NCBI GenBank assembly: GCA_024280755.1
Contig: JAJRPN010000019.1
Coordinates: forward strand, 62,001 to 126,000
Length of the DNA stretch: 64,000 bases
Direction of reading: 5' to 3'
Source of the DNA: Planctomycetota bacterium
GTDB taxonomy: Bacteria; Planctomycetota; Phycisphaerae; Phycisphaerales; UBA1924
Under the pieces are notes generated by a model. The model had not been told where the DNA came from and made no database searches. It worked only from the letters and a program-made list of their open reading frames with translations. Shown here piece by piece: positions 36,664 through 44,769 of this stretch. Each line of letters opens with the position of its first letter. The stretch's first letter is position 1. The position numbers and the translations under genes are program-made.

Positions 36664-36754
36664 AGGTTATTGTACGCTCTCCACAGATCTCTATTCGTGT
36701 CTTGATCGAATCAGTTGCGATCAATTATTGAATATTGTACCGTGAAGATAAAAA

Positions 36755-36827
36755 TAGCCCCGCCCGGATTCGAACCGGGGACCGAGCGATTATGAGTCGC
36801 GAGCTCTAACCGCTGAGCTACGGGGCC
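36755..36827 (-). tRNA. tRNA-Ile2 (CAT, lysidine-modified)
   Basis: A 73-nt cloverleaf: acceptor GGCCCCG/CGGGGCT (first pair G-U), D-arm GCTC/GAGC, anticodon arm GCGACTCATAATCGC, T-arm CCCGG/CCGGG with loop TTCGAAT, discriminator A. The anticodon arm and acceptor resemble E. coli tRNA-Ile2, whose CAT anticodon is changed to lysidine by TilS to read AUA. That is why Ile is preferred over Met. Confidence 0.82.
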
Positions 36828-36875
36828 GAAGTTTCGTGTTATCACGATGATTGTACGCCAAGAGTTGGGCGGATG

Positions 36876-37688
36876 CTAGAACTGATCCATCGATACAAGC
36901 CCGGTTGCGAGTTCAGTCACGGCGAGTTCTGCCTCTACAACATAATCTTGATTGGCTTTGTGGGCGTTGATGAGCCGGCGAACGAGTGCGCTGCCCACGA
37001 TTGCACCGTCGGCGTGTTGAACGATCTTGCCGACATGTTCTGGGGTTGAGATCCCGAAGCCGCAGGCGATCGGGGTGCTGGATTTTTTTCTGATGTTCCG
37101 AACGCGTTCAGAGATATCTGGCACATCGTTGGATTCGCCTGTGATTCCTGATCGAGCGATGAGGTAAGTGAATCCTGTCGATGCGTTTGCGATTTCAACG
37201 GCACGCTCGTCGGGGGTAGTGGGGGAGATGAGCAAGATCATCGAGAGCCCATTGGCTTTGCAGGCCTTGAGATAGCCATCAGATTCGGCTAATGGAAGAT
37301 CAGGGAAGATGCAGCCATCAAAGCCCGCGTCGGCTGCTTGCTTTGTGAACGAAGCTGGGCCACCCAATGCGATCACAATGCTTACTGAGACCATCGCGAC
37401 GAGCCCGATAGTCAGATCATTGCGTACCGAATGCACCTGCTCAAAGATAGTTTCGGGCGTGATGCCTTTTTCAAGCGCAGTGTGCATTGCAGCAGCTATG
37501 GTCGGCCCATCGGCGACGGGGTCCGAGTATGGGAATCCAATCTCGACAACCGCCGCCCCAGCAGCTTGCATTGCGGGCAGTAGCTTGGGTAACGAATCGA
37601 TCTGAGGCGAGCCTGCGCAAAGAAAAGGTAACAAGGCTGGATGCCCAGATTCCTTTGCGTTGGCGAATGCTGTGGTGATTCTGTTCAT
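36876..37688 (-). CDS. trpA: Tryptophan synthase alpha subunit
   Basis: A 270-aa TIM barrel that cleaves indole-3-glycerol phosphate to indole. ATG 37688 overlaps the map stop codon (ATGA) and begins MNRITTAFANAKESG, the usual N-terminus; the longer frame upstream lies in map antisense. The catalytic Glu and Asp are in VVEIGFPYSDPVADGP, and GFGIST forms the phosphate loop. trpB is not in the window, so the trp genes are scattered. Co-transcribed with map. Confidence 0.95.
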   Translation of the reverse strand: MNRITTAFANAKESGHPALLPFLCAGSPQIDSLPKLLPAMQAAGAAVVEIGFPYSDPVADGPTIAAAMHTALEKGITPETIFEQVHSVRNDLTIGLVAMVSVSIVIALGGPASFTKQAADAGFDGCIFPDLPLAESDGYLKACKANGLSMILLISPTTPDERAVEIANASTGFTYLIARSGITGESNDVPDISERVRNIRKKSSTPIACGFGISTPEHVGKIVQHADGAIVGSALVRRLINAHKANQDYVVEAELAVTELATGLVSMDQF

Positions 37689-38506
37689 CGTGTGATTACA
37701 TCCGTAACATTCTGGAGTCCATCGGTCAGGATTCGTGGGCCGTCGGTGGTGACAAGGACATCGTGTTCGTAATGGACAGAAAGTGAATGGTCTGCGGTAT
37801 ATATAGGCCATTGCTTATGGCCTTGCTCGATCATGCCGGTCCCGATTCCGATCATGGGTTCGACAGCGACCAGTGTCCCAGCTTCAATTGTTTTCTCGCC
37901 ATCTGGCCATTCGTGAGGATGATCGGGGACCACATTTGAGATCCAAGGCGGGGTATGAAGTTTTCTTCCATAGCCATGCCCACCGAGTCCGCGAATGAGA
38001 TGGAATCCATATTCATCTTCAACAATTCGTTGTACTGTTTGTGCCCAATCCATCCAAGTATTACCGGGGCGGATTTGTTCGATGCCTTTGGCGAGCGATT
38101 CTTTTCCCGAATCTGTCAACTTCTTGACCTGAGGCGTCATCTCTCCAAATACATAGGTCCATGCTGCGTCACCCATCCAGCCTCGATATTTCACACCGAT
38201 ATCAATCGAGAGCACATCGCCCTCTTTGAGCGGCTCAAGGTAATACGCTGCGGTGCCGTGAACAACACAGTCGTTGAGGCTCAAGCATGCTTGGGATGGG
38301 AAGGGGGGGAGCCCGCCGGTGCGGTATTTATGAAAGCACGACTTGCACTTGAGGCTTTCGAGTGTCTCAAGCACAAAGCGATCGACCTGCGCAAGCGTGA
38401 CGCCTACATGGAGGAAGTCGGCGATCCGGTGGTGGGTTTCAACGACTTTTTGTGCAGCGGTATACGCGGCATCGACATCGGCATGAGATTTGACAACTGT
38501 TTGCAT
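37685..38506 (-). CDS. map: Type I methionine aminopeptidase
   Basis: A 273-aa enzyme removing the initiator methionine. The five metal ligands are visible: D in LSIDIGVKY, D in GWMGDAAWT, H in GLGGHGYGRKLH, E in VAVEPMIG and E in HYEHDVLVT. TPPWISNV and CLSLNDCVVHG are family motifs. The N-terminus lacks the zinc-finger extension. It is the first gene of a two-gene unit with trpA. Confidence 0.94.
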   Translation of the reverse strand: MQTVVKSHADVDAAYTAAQKVVETHHRIADFLHVGVTLAQVDRFVLETLESLKCKSCFHKYRTGGLPPFPSQACLSLNDCVVHGTAAYYLEPLKEGDVLSIDIGVKYRGWMGDAAWTYVFGEMTPQVKKLTDSGKESLAKGIEQIRPGNTWMDWAQTVQRIVEDEYGFHLIRGLGGHGYGRKLHTPPWISNVVPDHPHEWPDGEKTIEAGTLVAVEPMIGIGTGMIEQGHKQWPIYTADHSLSVHYEHDVLVTTDGPRILTDGLQNVTDVITR

Positions 38507-38589
38507 AAGAACGGATTGTAGGTGGGGGAGTTGGACAGTTCTAAACGCTACCGCTCAGAGAGCCAATAATCCGATAGACTGATACCACC

Positions 38590-39513
38590 ATGAACATCGC
38601 AATTATTGTTAATCCTAGATCTGGACGCGGAAAAAGCGTCAATGGTGCCCGAGCGATCGAGTCGATTCTCCGCGAGCGTGGGTATCGCTACCAAACACTT
38701 GAGACGGGTACAGACCGGCAGGAACTTCATGATGTGATCAAGGACTCCGATCGTGTACTGGTTCTTGGCGGCGACGGAACAGTTCATCATCTTTTACCCG
38801 TGTTAGAACAAACCCAGACGCCGATGTATCACTTTGGGATGGGGACTGCGAACCTAATCTCGAAGGAGTTTGGGATGTCAAAAACACCTAGAACAGTGGT
38901 GGAGCATCTTGAGCGTGATGTTGAGCCTTTGTTTGTAGACCTTCCAACATGCAACGGAACTCCGTTTATGATCATGCTCTCCATCGGGATAGATGCGTCA
39001 GTAATCCATCGGTTTCAAGAAGCGAGATCTCAAAAAGGCGGGTACAGAGCCTATATTCAGCCGATATTTCGTGAACTGTTTTCGCCTCGCCCAGCGTCGT
39101 TCTTGGTTGAAACCGATACGAATCCCCCCTATTCACAAGCTGGGATTTTGATCATTTCAAATCTTCGATCCTACGGCGGCGGATTGAATCCATGCCCTCA
39201 AGCAAACCCGTGCGATGGGCAACTCGATGCTGTTGTTCTGCCATGCGGCTCATCTTTGAACGCTGGCGTTCAGTATTGCTTTCTCAAGATGCGGAGATCA
39301 ATGCCGAATACAAAGCGAATGATTGGCGAGCGGTTTCGTATTCAGTGCTCTGGATCATCAGCCTATGTGCAAGTAGATGGGGAGAAGGCTGATCGGATTG
39401 ATGGATTGGTCGATGGGAAACTTCAAAGAGATCAATATCTTGATATTGCTCTAGATGGTTCTCAAATCCTGATCCATAGCCCAGAATCACACAATAGCTG
39501 CAATGTCCGATAA
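38590..39513 (+). CDS. Diacylglycerol kinase-family lipid kinase (YegS/BmrU-like)
   Basis: A 307-aa protein with the nucleotide site VLVLGGDGTVHHLLPVL (GGDGT) and the N-terminal strand IAIIVNPRSGRGKS. The C-terminal beta-sandwich (VQVDGEKAD) matches the family. It probably phosphorylates diacylglycerol or another lipid at the membrane, without membrane helices of its own. It is divergent from map. The exact lipid is unknown. Confidence 0.88.
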   Translation: MNIAIIVNPRSGRGKSVNGARAIESILRERGYRYQTLETGTDRQELHDVIKDSDRVLVLGGDGTVHHLLPVLEQTQTPMYHFGMGTANLISKEFGMSKTPRTVVEHLERDVEPLFVDLPTCNGTPFMIMLSIGIDASVIHRFQEARSQKGGYRAYIQPIFRELFSPRPASFLVETDTNPPYSQAGILIISNLRSYGGGLNPCPQANPCDGQLDAVVLPCGSSLNAGVQYCFLKMRRSMPNTKRMIGERFRIQCSGSSAYVQVDGEKADRIDGLVDGKLQRDQYLDIALDGSQILIHSPESHNSCNVR

Positions 39514-39665
39514 TGTATCTTCTGTTAAATACGCATTGAGGTCTCTGGTGTGGCTGTTGATAGGAATGGCCGTCAGAAAATAGAGAGTTGGAAGAAGTTC
39601 GGGTCGGGTCGCATAAATCGGCTTCGGGTGGTGTTGGATCGGCATAGAGTGCGGGCTGGCCGAGG

Positions 39666-41303
39666 ATGAAAGATTCAAAATCAATGAGCGATACACCACC
39701 AATAGAACCTGACGATTTGAAAGCGACGCAATCGGAATTTCCTATTCATGATTGTGACCAAGAAGACATGGTCATATCGCCATCATTTGCCCAGCCTGTA
39801 CATGAACTCGCCGGCAACAAGGAACCCCCATTTGATGATGGTCGATTTCGGACAGGCAAGCTCAAGGGTTTGACGATGGGCGCAGCCATCTTTGCACTCG
39901 CCTGGCCGGTGGTTCTTGAATCATTTTTAAACTCGCTCGTTGGGCTTGTTGACACGATGCTGGCGACTTCGTTGCCCAATGGGAAAGCCGCGACCGATGC
40001 AATTGGGGGGGCGAGCTATATCATGTGGCTCATCGGGCTTGTCATTATGGCCATAGGGGTTGGGGCAACGGCACTCATCGCAAGATCGGTCGGCAAAGGC
40101 CGCCTTGGGGTTGCTAATGTCGTGCTTGGGCAGGCTCTGACGCTTGCGTTGATCTCTGGATCTCTTATCGGGATACTGATCTATTTCTTTGCCCATTCAA
40201 TTGTTGGGCTGTTGAGCATGACACCCGAAGCAGCGACTTATTTCAATGACTACATGAAGATTATTGCCTTTGGGGTCCCCGCTGCTTCGACGCTTTTTGC
40301 ATTGATCGCATGTTCTCGCGGCGCGGGCGATTCCATGTCGCCGTTGTTGGCGATGATTGCCAGAAACGCTGTAAACATAGTAGTAAGCTGGCTTTTTTCA
40401 GGTGTGACGATCGCAGGGTTCACGAGCCCGCTCGGGCTTGACTGGGGCGTCAAAGGGATCGCCTTTGGCACTGTTATTGGTGATATTGTGGGTGCGGGCG
40501 TGATCTTGTCAATGGCTATCTCTGGGCGATGGTCGATTCGCCTTCAACTCCGCAGAATGAAGATCCATTCCATCATGGCATGGAGGCTTGTACGCTTGGG
40601 TGTACCCAACTTCATCGAGACCTTTGGGATGTGGATCGGCAACTTCTTCATCATCGCATTCGTTGGGCTGCTCGCACGCCAGACAGCGACCGATGGTCTT
40701 CTTGGAGCGCACATTATTGGAATACGGATCGAGGCATTTAGCTTTATGCCTGGTTTTGGGATGGGGATCGCTGCGGCTTCGCTTGCGGGGCAATACCTCG
40801 GTATGGGACGACCAGATCTCGCCAAGAAAGTGGTATTCCGATGCGCTTTGATCGCAGCAGCGATTATGGGAGCGATGGGCATTGCCTTTATTGTCTTTGC
40901 ATATCCGATTACCGCAGCACTCTCACAAGAAGAATCTCATCGAGAGATGGTCCCCCCACTCTTGATCATCTGTGGAATCGTTCAAGTCCCATTCGCAATC
41001 GGGATCGTATTTCGCACCGCGATGCGTGGGGCTGGTGATGTGCGATGGGTCATGGGGATGACCTGGTTCTCGACCTATGCCCTCCGGCTGCCTTTGGCGT
41101 ATTTGATCTCTGGCGTTGATATTCCAATTCCGGAACTACTCGGCGGCGGTATCATCACAAATCCACGCTTGATCGAATCGTGGTTTGGGTTAGCTCCTGG
41201 GCTGACCGCTCTGTGGATTGCCTTGTGCTCCGAGATGGTCCTTCGAGGCGTGCTCTTTGCTGTGCGGTTCTATCAGGGCGGATGGCTCAAGGCCAAAGTC
41301 TGA
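39666..41303 (+). CDS. MATE-family multidrug/metabolite efflux protein
   Basis: A 545-aa membrane protein with about 12 helices in two bundles starting near residue 75 (AAIFALAWPVVLESFLNSLV, the conserved first helix). An N-terminal soluble extension of about 60 polar residues precedes it and is longer than usual. Starts at 39666 or 39684 are both possible. It exports cationic compounds with Na+ or H+ antiport; the substrate is unknown. RGAGDSMSPLL and RGAGDVRWVMG are the paired family repeats. Confidence 0.9.
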   Translation: MKDSKSMSDTPPIEPDDLKATQSEFPIHDCDQEDMVISPSFAQPVHELAGNKEPPFDDGRFRTGKLKGLTMGAAIFALAWPVVLESFLNSLVGLVDTMLATSLPNGKAATDAIGGASYIMWLIGLVIMAIGVGATALIARSVGKGRLGVANVVLGQALTLALISGSLIGILIYFFAHSIVGLLSMTPEAATYFNDYMKIIAFGVPAASTLFALIACSRGAGDSMSPLLAMIARNAVNIVVSWLFSGVTIAGFTSPLGLDWGVKGIAFGTVIGDIVGAGVILSMAISGRWSIRLQLRRMKIHSIMAWRLVRLGVPNFIETFGMWIGNFFIIAFVGLLARQTATDGLLGAHIIGIRIEAFSFMPGFGMGIAAASLAGQYLGMGRPDLAKKVVFRCALIAAAIMGAMGIAFIVFAYPITAALSQEESHREMVPPLLIICGIVQVPFAIGIVFRTAMRGAGDVRWVMGMTWFSTYALRLPLAYLISGVDIPIPELLGGGIITNPRLIESWFGLAPGLTALWIALCSEMVLRGVLFAVRFYQGGWLKAKV

Positions 41304-41428
41304 TTCCCAACCGCCATCATCACCACAACCAATGCGGTTCATGAAGAAAAGGCTGATGTCTGATACCCAGATTCTGGCCTAGGCCCTGTCTGACAGATCA
41401 TGTCTGATAGATCATGTTTTTTCAACTA

Positions 41429-41596
41429 TTCGCCTCCCCCGGGCTTCCGGGGGAGGTGGCTGCGCAGCAGACGGAGGGGGTCTTTCTTAAAGAAGGCAAT
41501 GGGCAATAGGGAAGAGGCAATGGGGAAGAGAAGAAGAGAAGACCCCCTCCGCCTCACTTCGATCGGCACCTCCCCCGAAGCCCGGGGGAGGCGAAA
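41429..41596. repeat. Palindromic intergenic element, copy 2
   Basis: Arms of about 52 bp at 41431-41482 and 41541-41594, matching copy 1 (22828-22988), pair end to end. The left arm reads CGCCTCCCCCGGGCTTCC through GCTGCGCAGCAGACGG, and the right arm includes CGCCTCACTTCGATCGGCAC. The spacer of about 58 bp is purine-rich and unrelated to that of copy 1. Confidence 0.85.
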
Positions 41597-41660
41597 AGAG
41601 AGCGTCCTTATGTGGGAAACGAGTCGTCAGACACGCCCGAGCCGACGGAACTCGATCAGT

Positions 41661-41703
41661 GCAAAAAAGAAGACACCCGGAACAGAAGCTCCGGGTGTCT
41701 TTG
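41661..41703 (-). terminator. Rho-independent terminator of the dockerin gene
   Basis: On the minus strand AGACACCCGGA pairs with TCCGGGTGTCT over 11 bp around an 8-nt loop and is followed by TCTTTTTTG. It is the strongest terminator in the window and sits about 50 nt past the stop of the gene at 41754. Confidence 0.88.
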
Positions 41704-41753
41704 AGTCTTTGTATGATTGATCTAAAATCAGATCATTCAATCATCAACTTCGA

Positions 41754-43148
41754 TTATGGACATCCAGCAGCGAAGAGGCCGAGGAATGCCGAGATATCGA
41801 AGAAGTTGAGCACGCCATCACCATTGATGTCTGCGGTCAGGTCGCCAGCACTGAAGAAGCCGAGGAATGCCGAGATATCAAAGAAGTTGAGCACGCCGTC
41901 GAGGTTCATGTCAGCAACACATATAGGTGTGCCGCCTGGGCCATACAGACCGAACTCGAATGATGAGTAAGGTGTGTAGTTTACACCAGCACATGCGAAT
42001 CCGCCGAAGAAGTAACCACCTTCGTAGATGATGTCACCAGCAAGGTTTGGTGGGAAGTACTGAGCGAAACGGTCTTCTGAACCGAAGCCAGCACCGACAG
42101 CCATTGTGTCGATTTCCCATGTCCATGTTACACCCATGTCAGGTGTAGTGGCTGTACCTTCTGGAGCACCGAAGCCTACACCGATGAGACGATGTGAGTC
42201 AGCGATGTCGCCGTCGAGTGCGTCGATGACGCCGTCGCCGTTGCTATCACCAGTACCTGGCTGATAGAAACGAAGACCCCATGACCAGTCGAAGAGGCCG
42301 TCACCATCGATATCGGCATCTGGGAGGCCGTCGAAGTTACGGTCAACGAATGGGAAGCCAGTCATTGGATCGATTGATGAGTCAGCGATGGAGAAGCCGT
42401 CGCCGATGCCGTCGGAGTTGATATCCACATCGTTGTTACCGAATGCCGCACCCTGGAGGTCGCCATCGGAATCGCCGATTTCGAACATGAGGTTACTGGT
42501 CAATGATGTCGCAACAAGATCAAGATCGAGTGTGTAACCAGCAAAGGTGTTTGCTGGATCGTCTGGATCGTTGGTGCCCGAAATATCACCTGGAAGATCT
42601 GTGACGAGGATCGAGATGATTGGGAGGCGTGATGAACGATCCAACTCGCGGCCGTTGTCAGCATCAAAGATGGTCCACTCGCCTGAGAGACCAACAACGC
42701 CGTCGCCGATACCATCGGTATCTGCATCAACATCAATGTGATCTGTTACCCAGCTGAAGTGGAGACAGTCAACGAGTGTATCGATTGCGATATCACCGTA
42801 ATCAAGGTTGGTGATCTGAGTCGACAATGAAGTCGCTGGACCACCAAGTGATGTATCGGAGTTATCGTCAATACCGAAGAAGTAGCTTGTTGTGTAGCCT
42901 TCTTCTGAACATGGGTTGCCATCAACGGCAGCCCAAAGAGCAACTCTGTCTGCTGCTTGTGCTGCTGCTGTTTGGCTATCACCGATCAGGGTGATAACTT
43001 TTTCGCCTGATGCAACATTGTAGTAAATGTGTGCAACTTGAACGACCTTGCCGTTGTTTGGTGACAGGGTAGTTGGCGTGTTGGAAGCGGCCGCGGTGCT
43101 GGCGATACCAGCTGCCAGGGCGACGGTCAATGCACTCTTCGCTTTCAT
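41754..43148 (-). CDS. GC-type dockerin-tailed secreted protein
   Basis: A 464-aa protein with a signal peptide (ALTVALAAGIASTAAAS), an acidic extracellular domain with several calcium-loop-like motifs (DINSDGIGDG, DIDGDGLFDW, DSNGDGVIDALDG), the segment GGYFFGGFACAGVNYTPY shared with the gene at 2-298, and two dockerin repeats ending AAGCP. AAGAGGAGC gives a strong ribosome binding site and a strong terminator follows, suggesting high expression. Probably an abundant surface or extracellular protein; its ligand is unknown. Confidence 0.88.
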   Translation of the reverse strand: MKAKSALTVALAAGIASTAAASNTPTTLSPNNGKVVQVAHIYYNVASGEKVITLIGDSQTAAAQAADRVALWAAVDGNPCSEEGYTTSYFFGIDDNSDTSLGGPATSLSTQITNLDYGDIAIDTLVDCLHFSWVTDHIDVDADTDGIGDGVVGLSGEWTIFDADNGRELDRSSRLPIISILVTDLPGDISGTNDPDDPANTFAGYTLDLDLVATSLTSNLMFEIGDSDGDLQGAAFGNNDVDINSDGIGDGFSIADSSIDPMTGFPFVDRNFDGLPDADIDGDGLFDWSWGLRFYQPGTGDSNGDGVIDALDGDIADSHRLIGVGFGAPEGTATTPDMGVTWTWEIDTMAVGAGFGSEDRFAQYFPPNLAGDIIYEGGYFFGGFACAGVNYTPYSSFEFGLYGPGGTPICVADMNLDGVLNFFDISAFLGFFSAGDLTADINGDGVLNFFDISAFLGLFAAGCP

Positions 43149-43546
43149 GGAAAAGCTCCTCTTTTTGAATTAAAAACGTTTAAAAACCACAACTCGACAC
43201 TGATGCCAGAATGGCACCAAGGAACGAACGAAATCAGACATAATCAGGCGAGCCCGAAAAGTCTTCAACAAATATTGATACCGCGTTGAGGTTCTCTCTC
43301 CCCAAGTGATTCACAGTATCGACACAAGATCGAAATGATGTAAACCAGCGGCACTCTCCAAACGGAGAGTTCTGACCATGCACGCATGATCAGTCCCGTA
43401 TCACTACGGTACATGTACGAATATACCTCATTGACGATCCCATGCAAGGGGTTATCTCGGGAATATGGTGAGAATTTCATTCTTTGCACCGAATACCCAA
43501 TATTCAGGAGGCTAAATGTACGGGTAACGCTCGGTGTATTCAGTGT
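43149..43546. other. Upstream region of the dockerin gene; no gene seen
   Basis: A 398-bp gap between two minus-strand genes. It holds the leader of the dockerin gene (AT-rich, with GTTTAAAAAC near 43170) and the 3' flank of carA is on the far side. No convincing ORF, RNA or repeat was found. Confidence 0.5.
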
Positions 43547-44749
43547 TTAAACGGAAGCAGCGTCTTTAAGCGATGCTTTTATCCGGGCGAAGAACTCAGT
43601 AAAAAATATGCCTGCATCGTGTGGGCCCGGCGAAGATTCTGGATGAAACTGCACCGCAGCGATTGGTTTTGATGCATGGCGGAACCCGGCGACTGTTCCA
43701 TCGTTGAGGTGAAGATGGGTAATCACACCACCAACTGCACGCATTGAAGCCTCATCGACGGCAAAACCGTGGTTCTGGCTCGTGATCTGGATTCGGCCAT
43801 TTTCGAGATCATGGACTGGGTGGTTCGCGCCACGATGCCCAAAGGGCAGCTTAAAAGTCTTTGCTCCCATGGCGAGCGACAAGAGCTGATGCCCGAGACA
43901 GATACCATATATAGGGATGTTTGAGAGTGATTCGTCGGCAAAGAGCGCTTTGAGCATCTCCACTGCTTCCTGGACAGCTTCTGGATCGCCAGGGCCATTG
44001 GAAAGGAACAGCCCGTGTGCCTTGCCAGCGTTGATGCGGTCCTTGATTTGGTCAGCCGTTGTGGATTGCGGGATCAGCTCGACCCGGCACCCCAGTTGAA
44101 CGAGATTGCGGGCGATGTTGGATTTGATCCCGAAATCCATCAGGAGAACGGTTGGCTGGTTTGATTCAGATTCTGAATTTGAATCCCTCCCCCACTCACC
44201 GAGGTTCTCGGTCCATTGCATTGGCTGATCACAACCGGCGACCTTGGCAAGGTTCTGACCAGCCATAGACTGGACTTGGCTCGCCATCTCAACGAGTTGG
44301 GCATCGCTCAGATCTGTACGATCTGTAAGGACTGCCTGAACTGAACCCTGGGCACGAAGCACTTTGGTGAGTGCTCGTGTATCAAGCCCAGCGATCCCAA
44401 GCACGCCTGCTTCTTTGAGATAGGCATCGAGCGATTGATTCGCCCGGTAGTTCGACCACGCAGTTGTGTATTCATGAACCCCGACCCCAGCGACTTGGAC
44501 CTTTGATGATTCGGTGTCTTGGGGGTTGGTCCCGGTGTTGCCGATCATGGGCTGGGTCTGGATGAGGATTTGCCCCATATAGGATGGATCAGTCAGGGAT
44601 TCCTGATAGCCGGTCATAGCGGTATTGAAGACAAGCTCGCCGGTGGATGTGATCCCTTGCCCGAGAGCACCGAATCCTGCACCAGAGAAGACCTGCCCTG
44701 TAGAAAGAGCAAGTCGGACGGCTGATTTGTCGCTTTGTGTGCTCATCAT
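43547..44749 (-). CDS. carA: Carbamoyl-phosphate synthase small subunit
   Basis: A 400-aa glutaminase subunit that feeds ammonia to CarB for arginine and pyrimidine synthesis. The N-terminal domain has GELVFNTAMTGYQESLTDPS, and the class I amidotransferase domain has the nucleophile in PIYGICLGHQLLSLA plus the His/Glu pair in AVQFHPESSPGP. Length is standard. carB is not in the window. It diverges from priA with only 20 bp between starts, so promoters must overlap coding DNA. Confidence 0.95.
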   Translation of the reverse strand: MMSTQSDKSAVRLALSTGQVFSGAGFGALGQGITSTGELVFNTAMTGYQESLTDPSYMGQILIQTQPMIGNTGTNPQDTESSKVQVAGVGVHEYTTAWSNYRANQSLDAYLKEAGVLGIAGLDTRALTKVLRAQGSVQAVLTDRTDLSDAQLVEMASQVQSMAGQNLAKVAGCDQPMQWTENLGEWGRDSNSESESNQPTVLLMDFGIKSNIARNLVQLGCRVELIPQSTTADQIKDRINAGKAHGLFLSNGPGDPEAVQEAVEMLKALFADESLSNIPIYGICLGHQLLSLAMGAKTFKLPFGHRGANHPVHDLENGRIQITSQNHGFAVDEASMRAVGGVITHLHLNDGTVAGFRHASKPIAAVQFHPESSPGPHDAGIFFTEFFARIKASLKDAASV

Positions 44750-44769
44750 GGTTTACAGTATAGAACGCG

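Larger units (their letters stand above)
41304..41753. other. Intergenic region with palindromic element and terminator
   Basis: No gene is supported in these 450 bp. They contain a short tandem of TGTCTGATA/CTGATA pieces (about 41357-41410), palindromic element copy 2 (41429-41596) and the terminator of the minus-strand dockerin gene (41661-41703). Confidence 0.7.
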
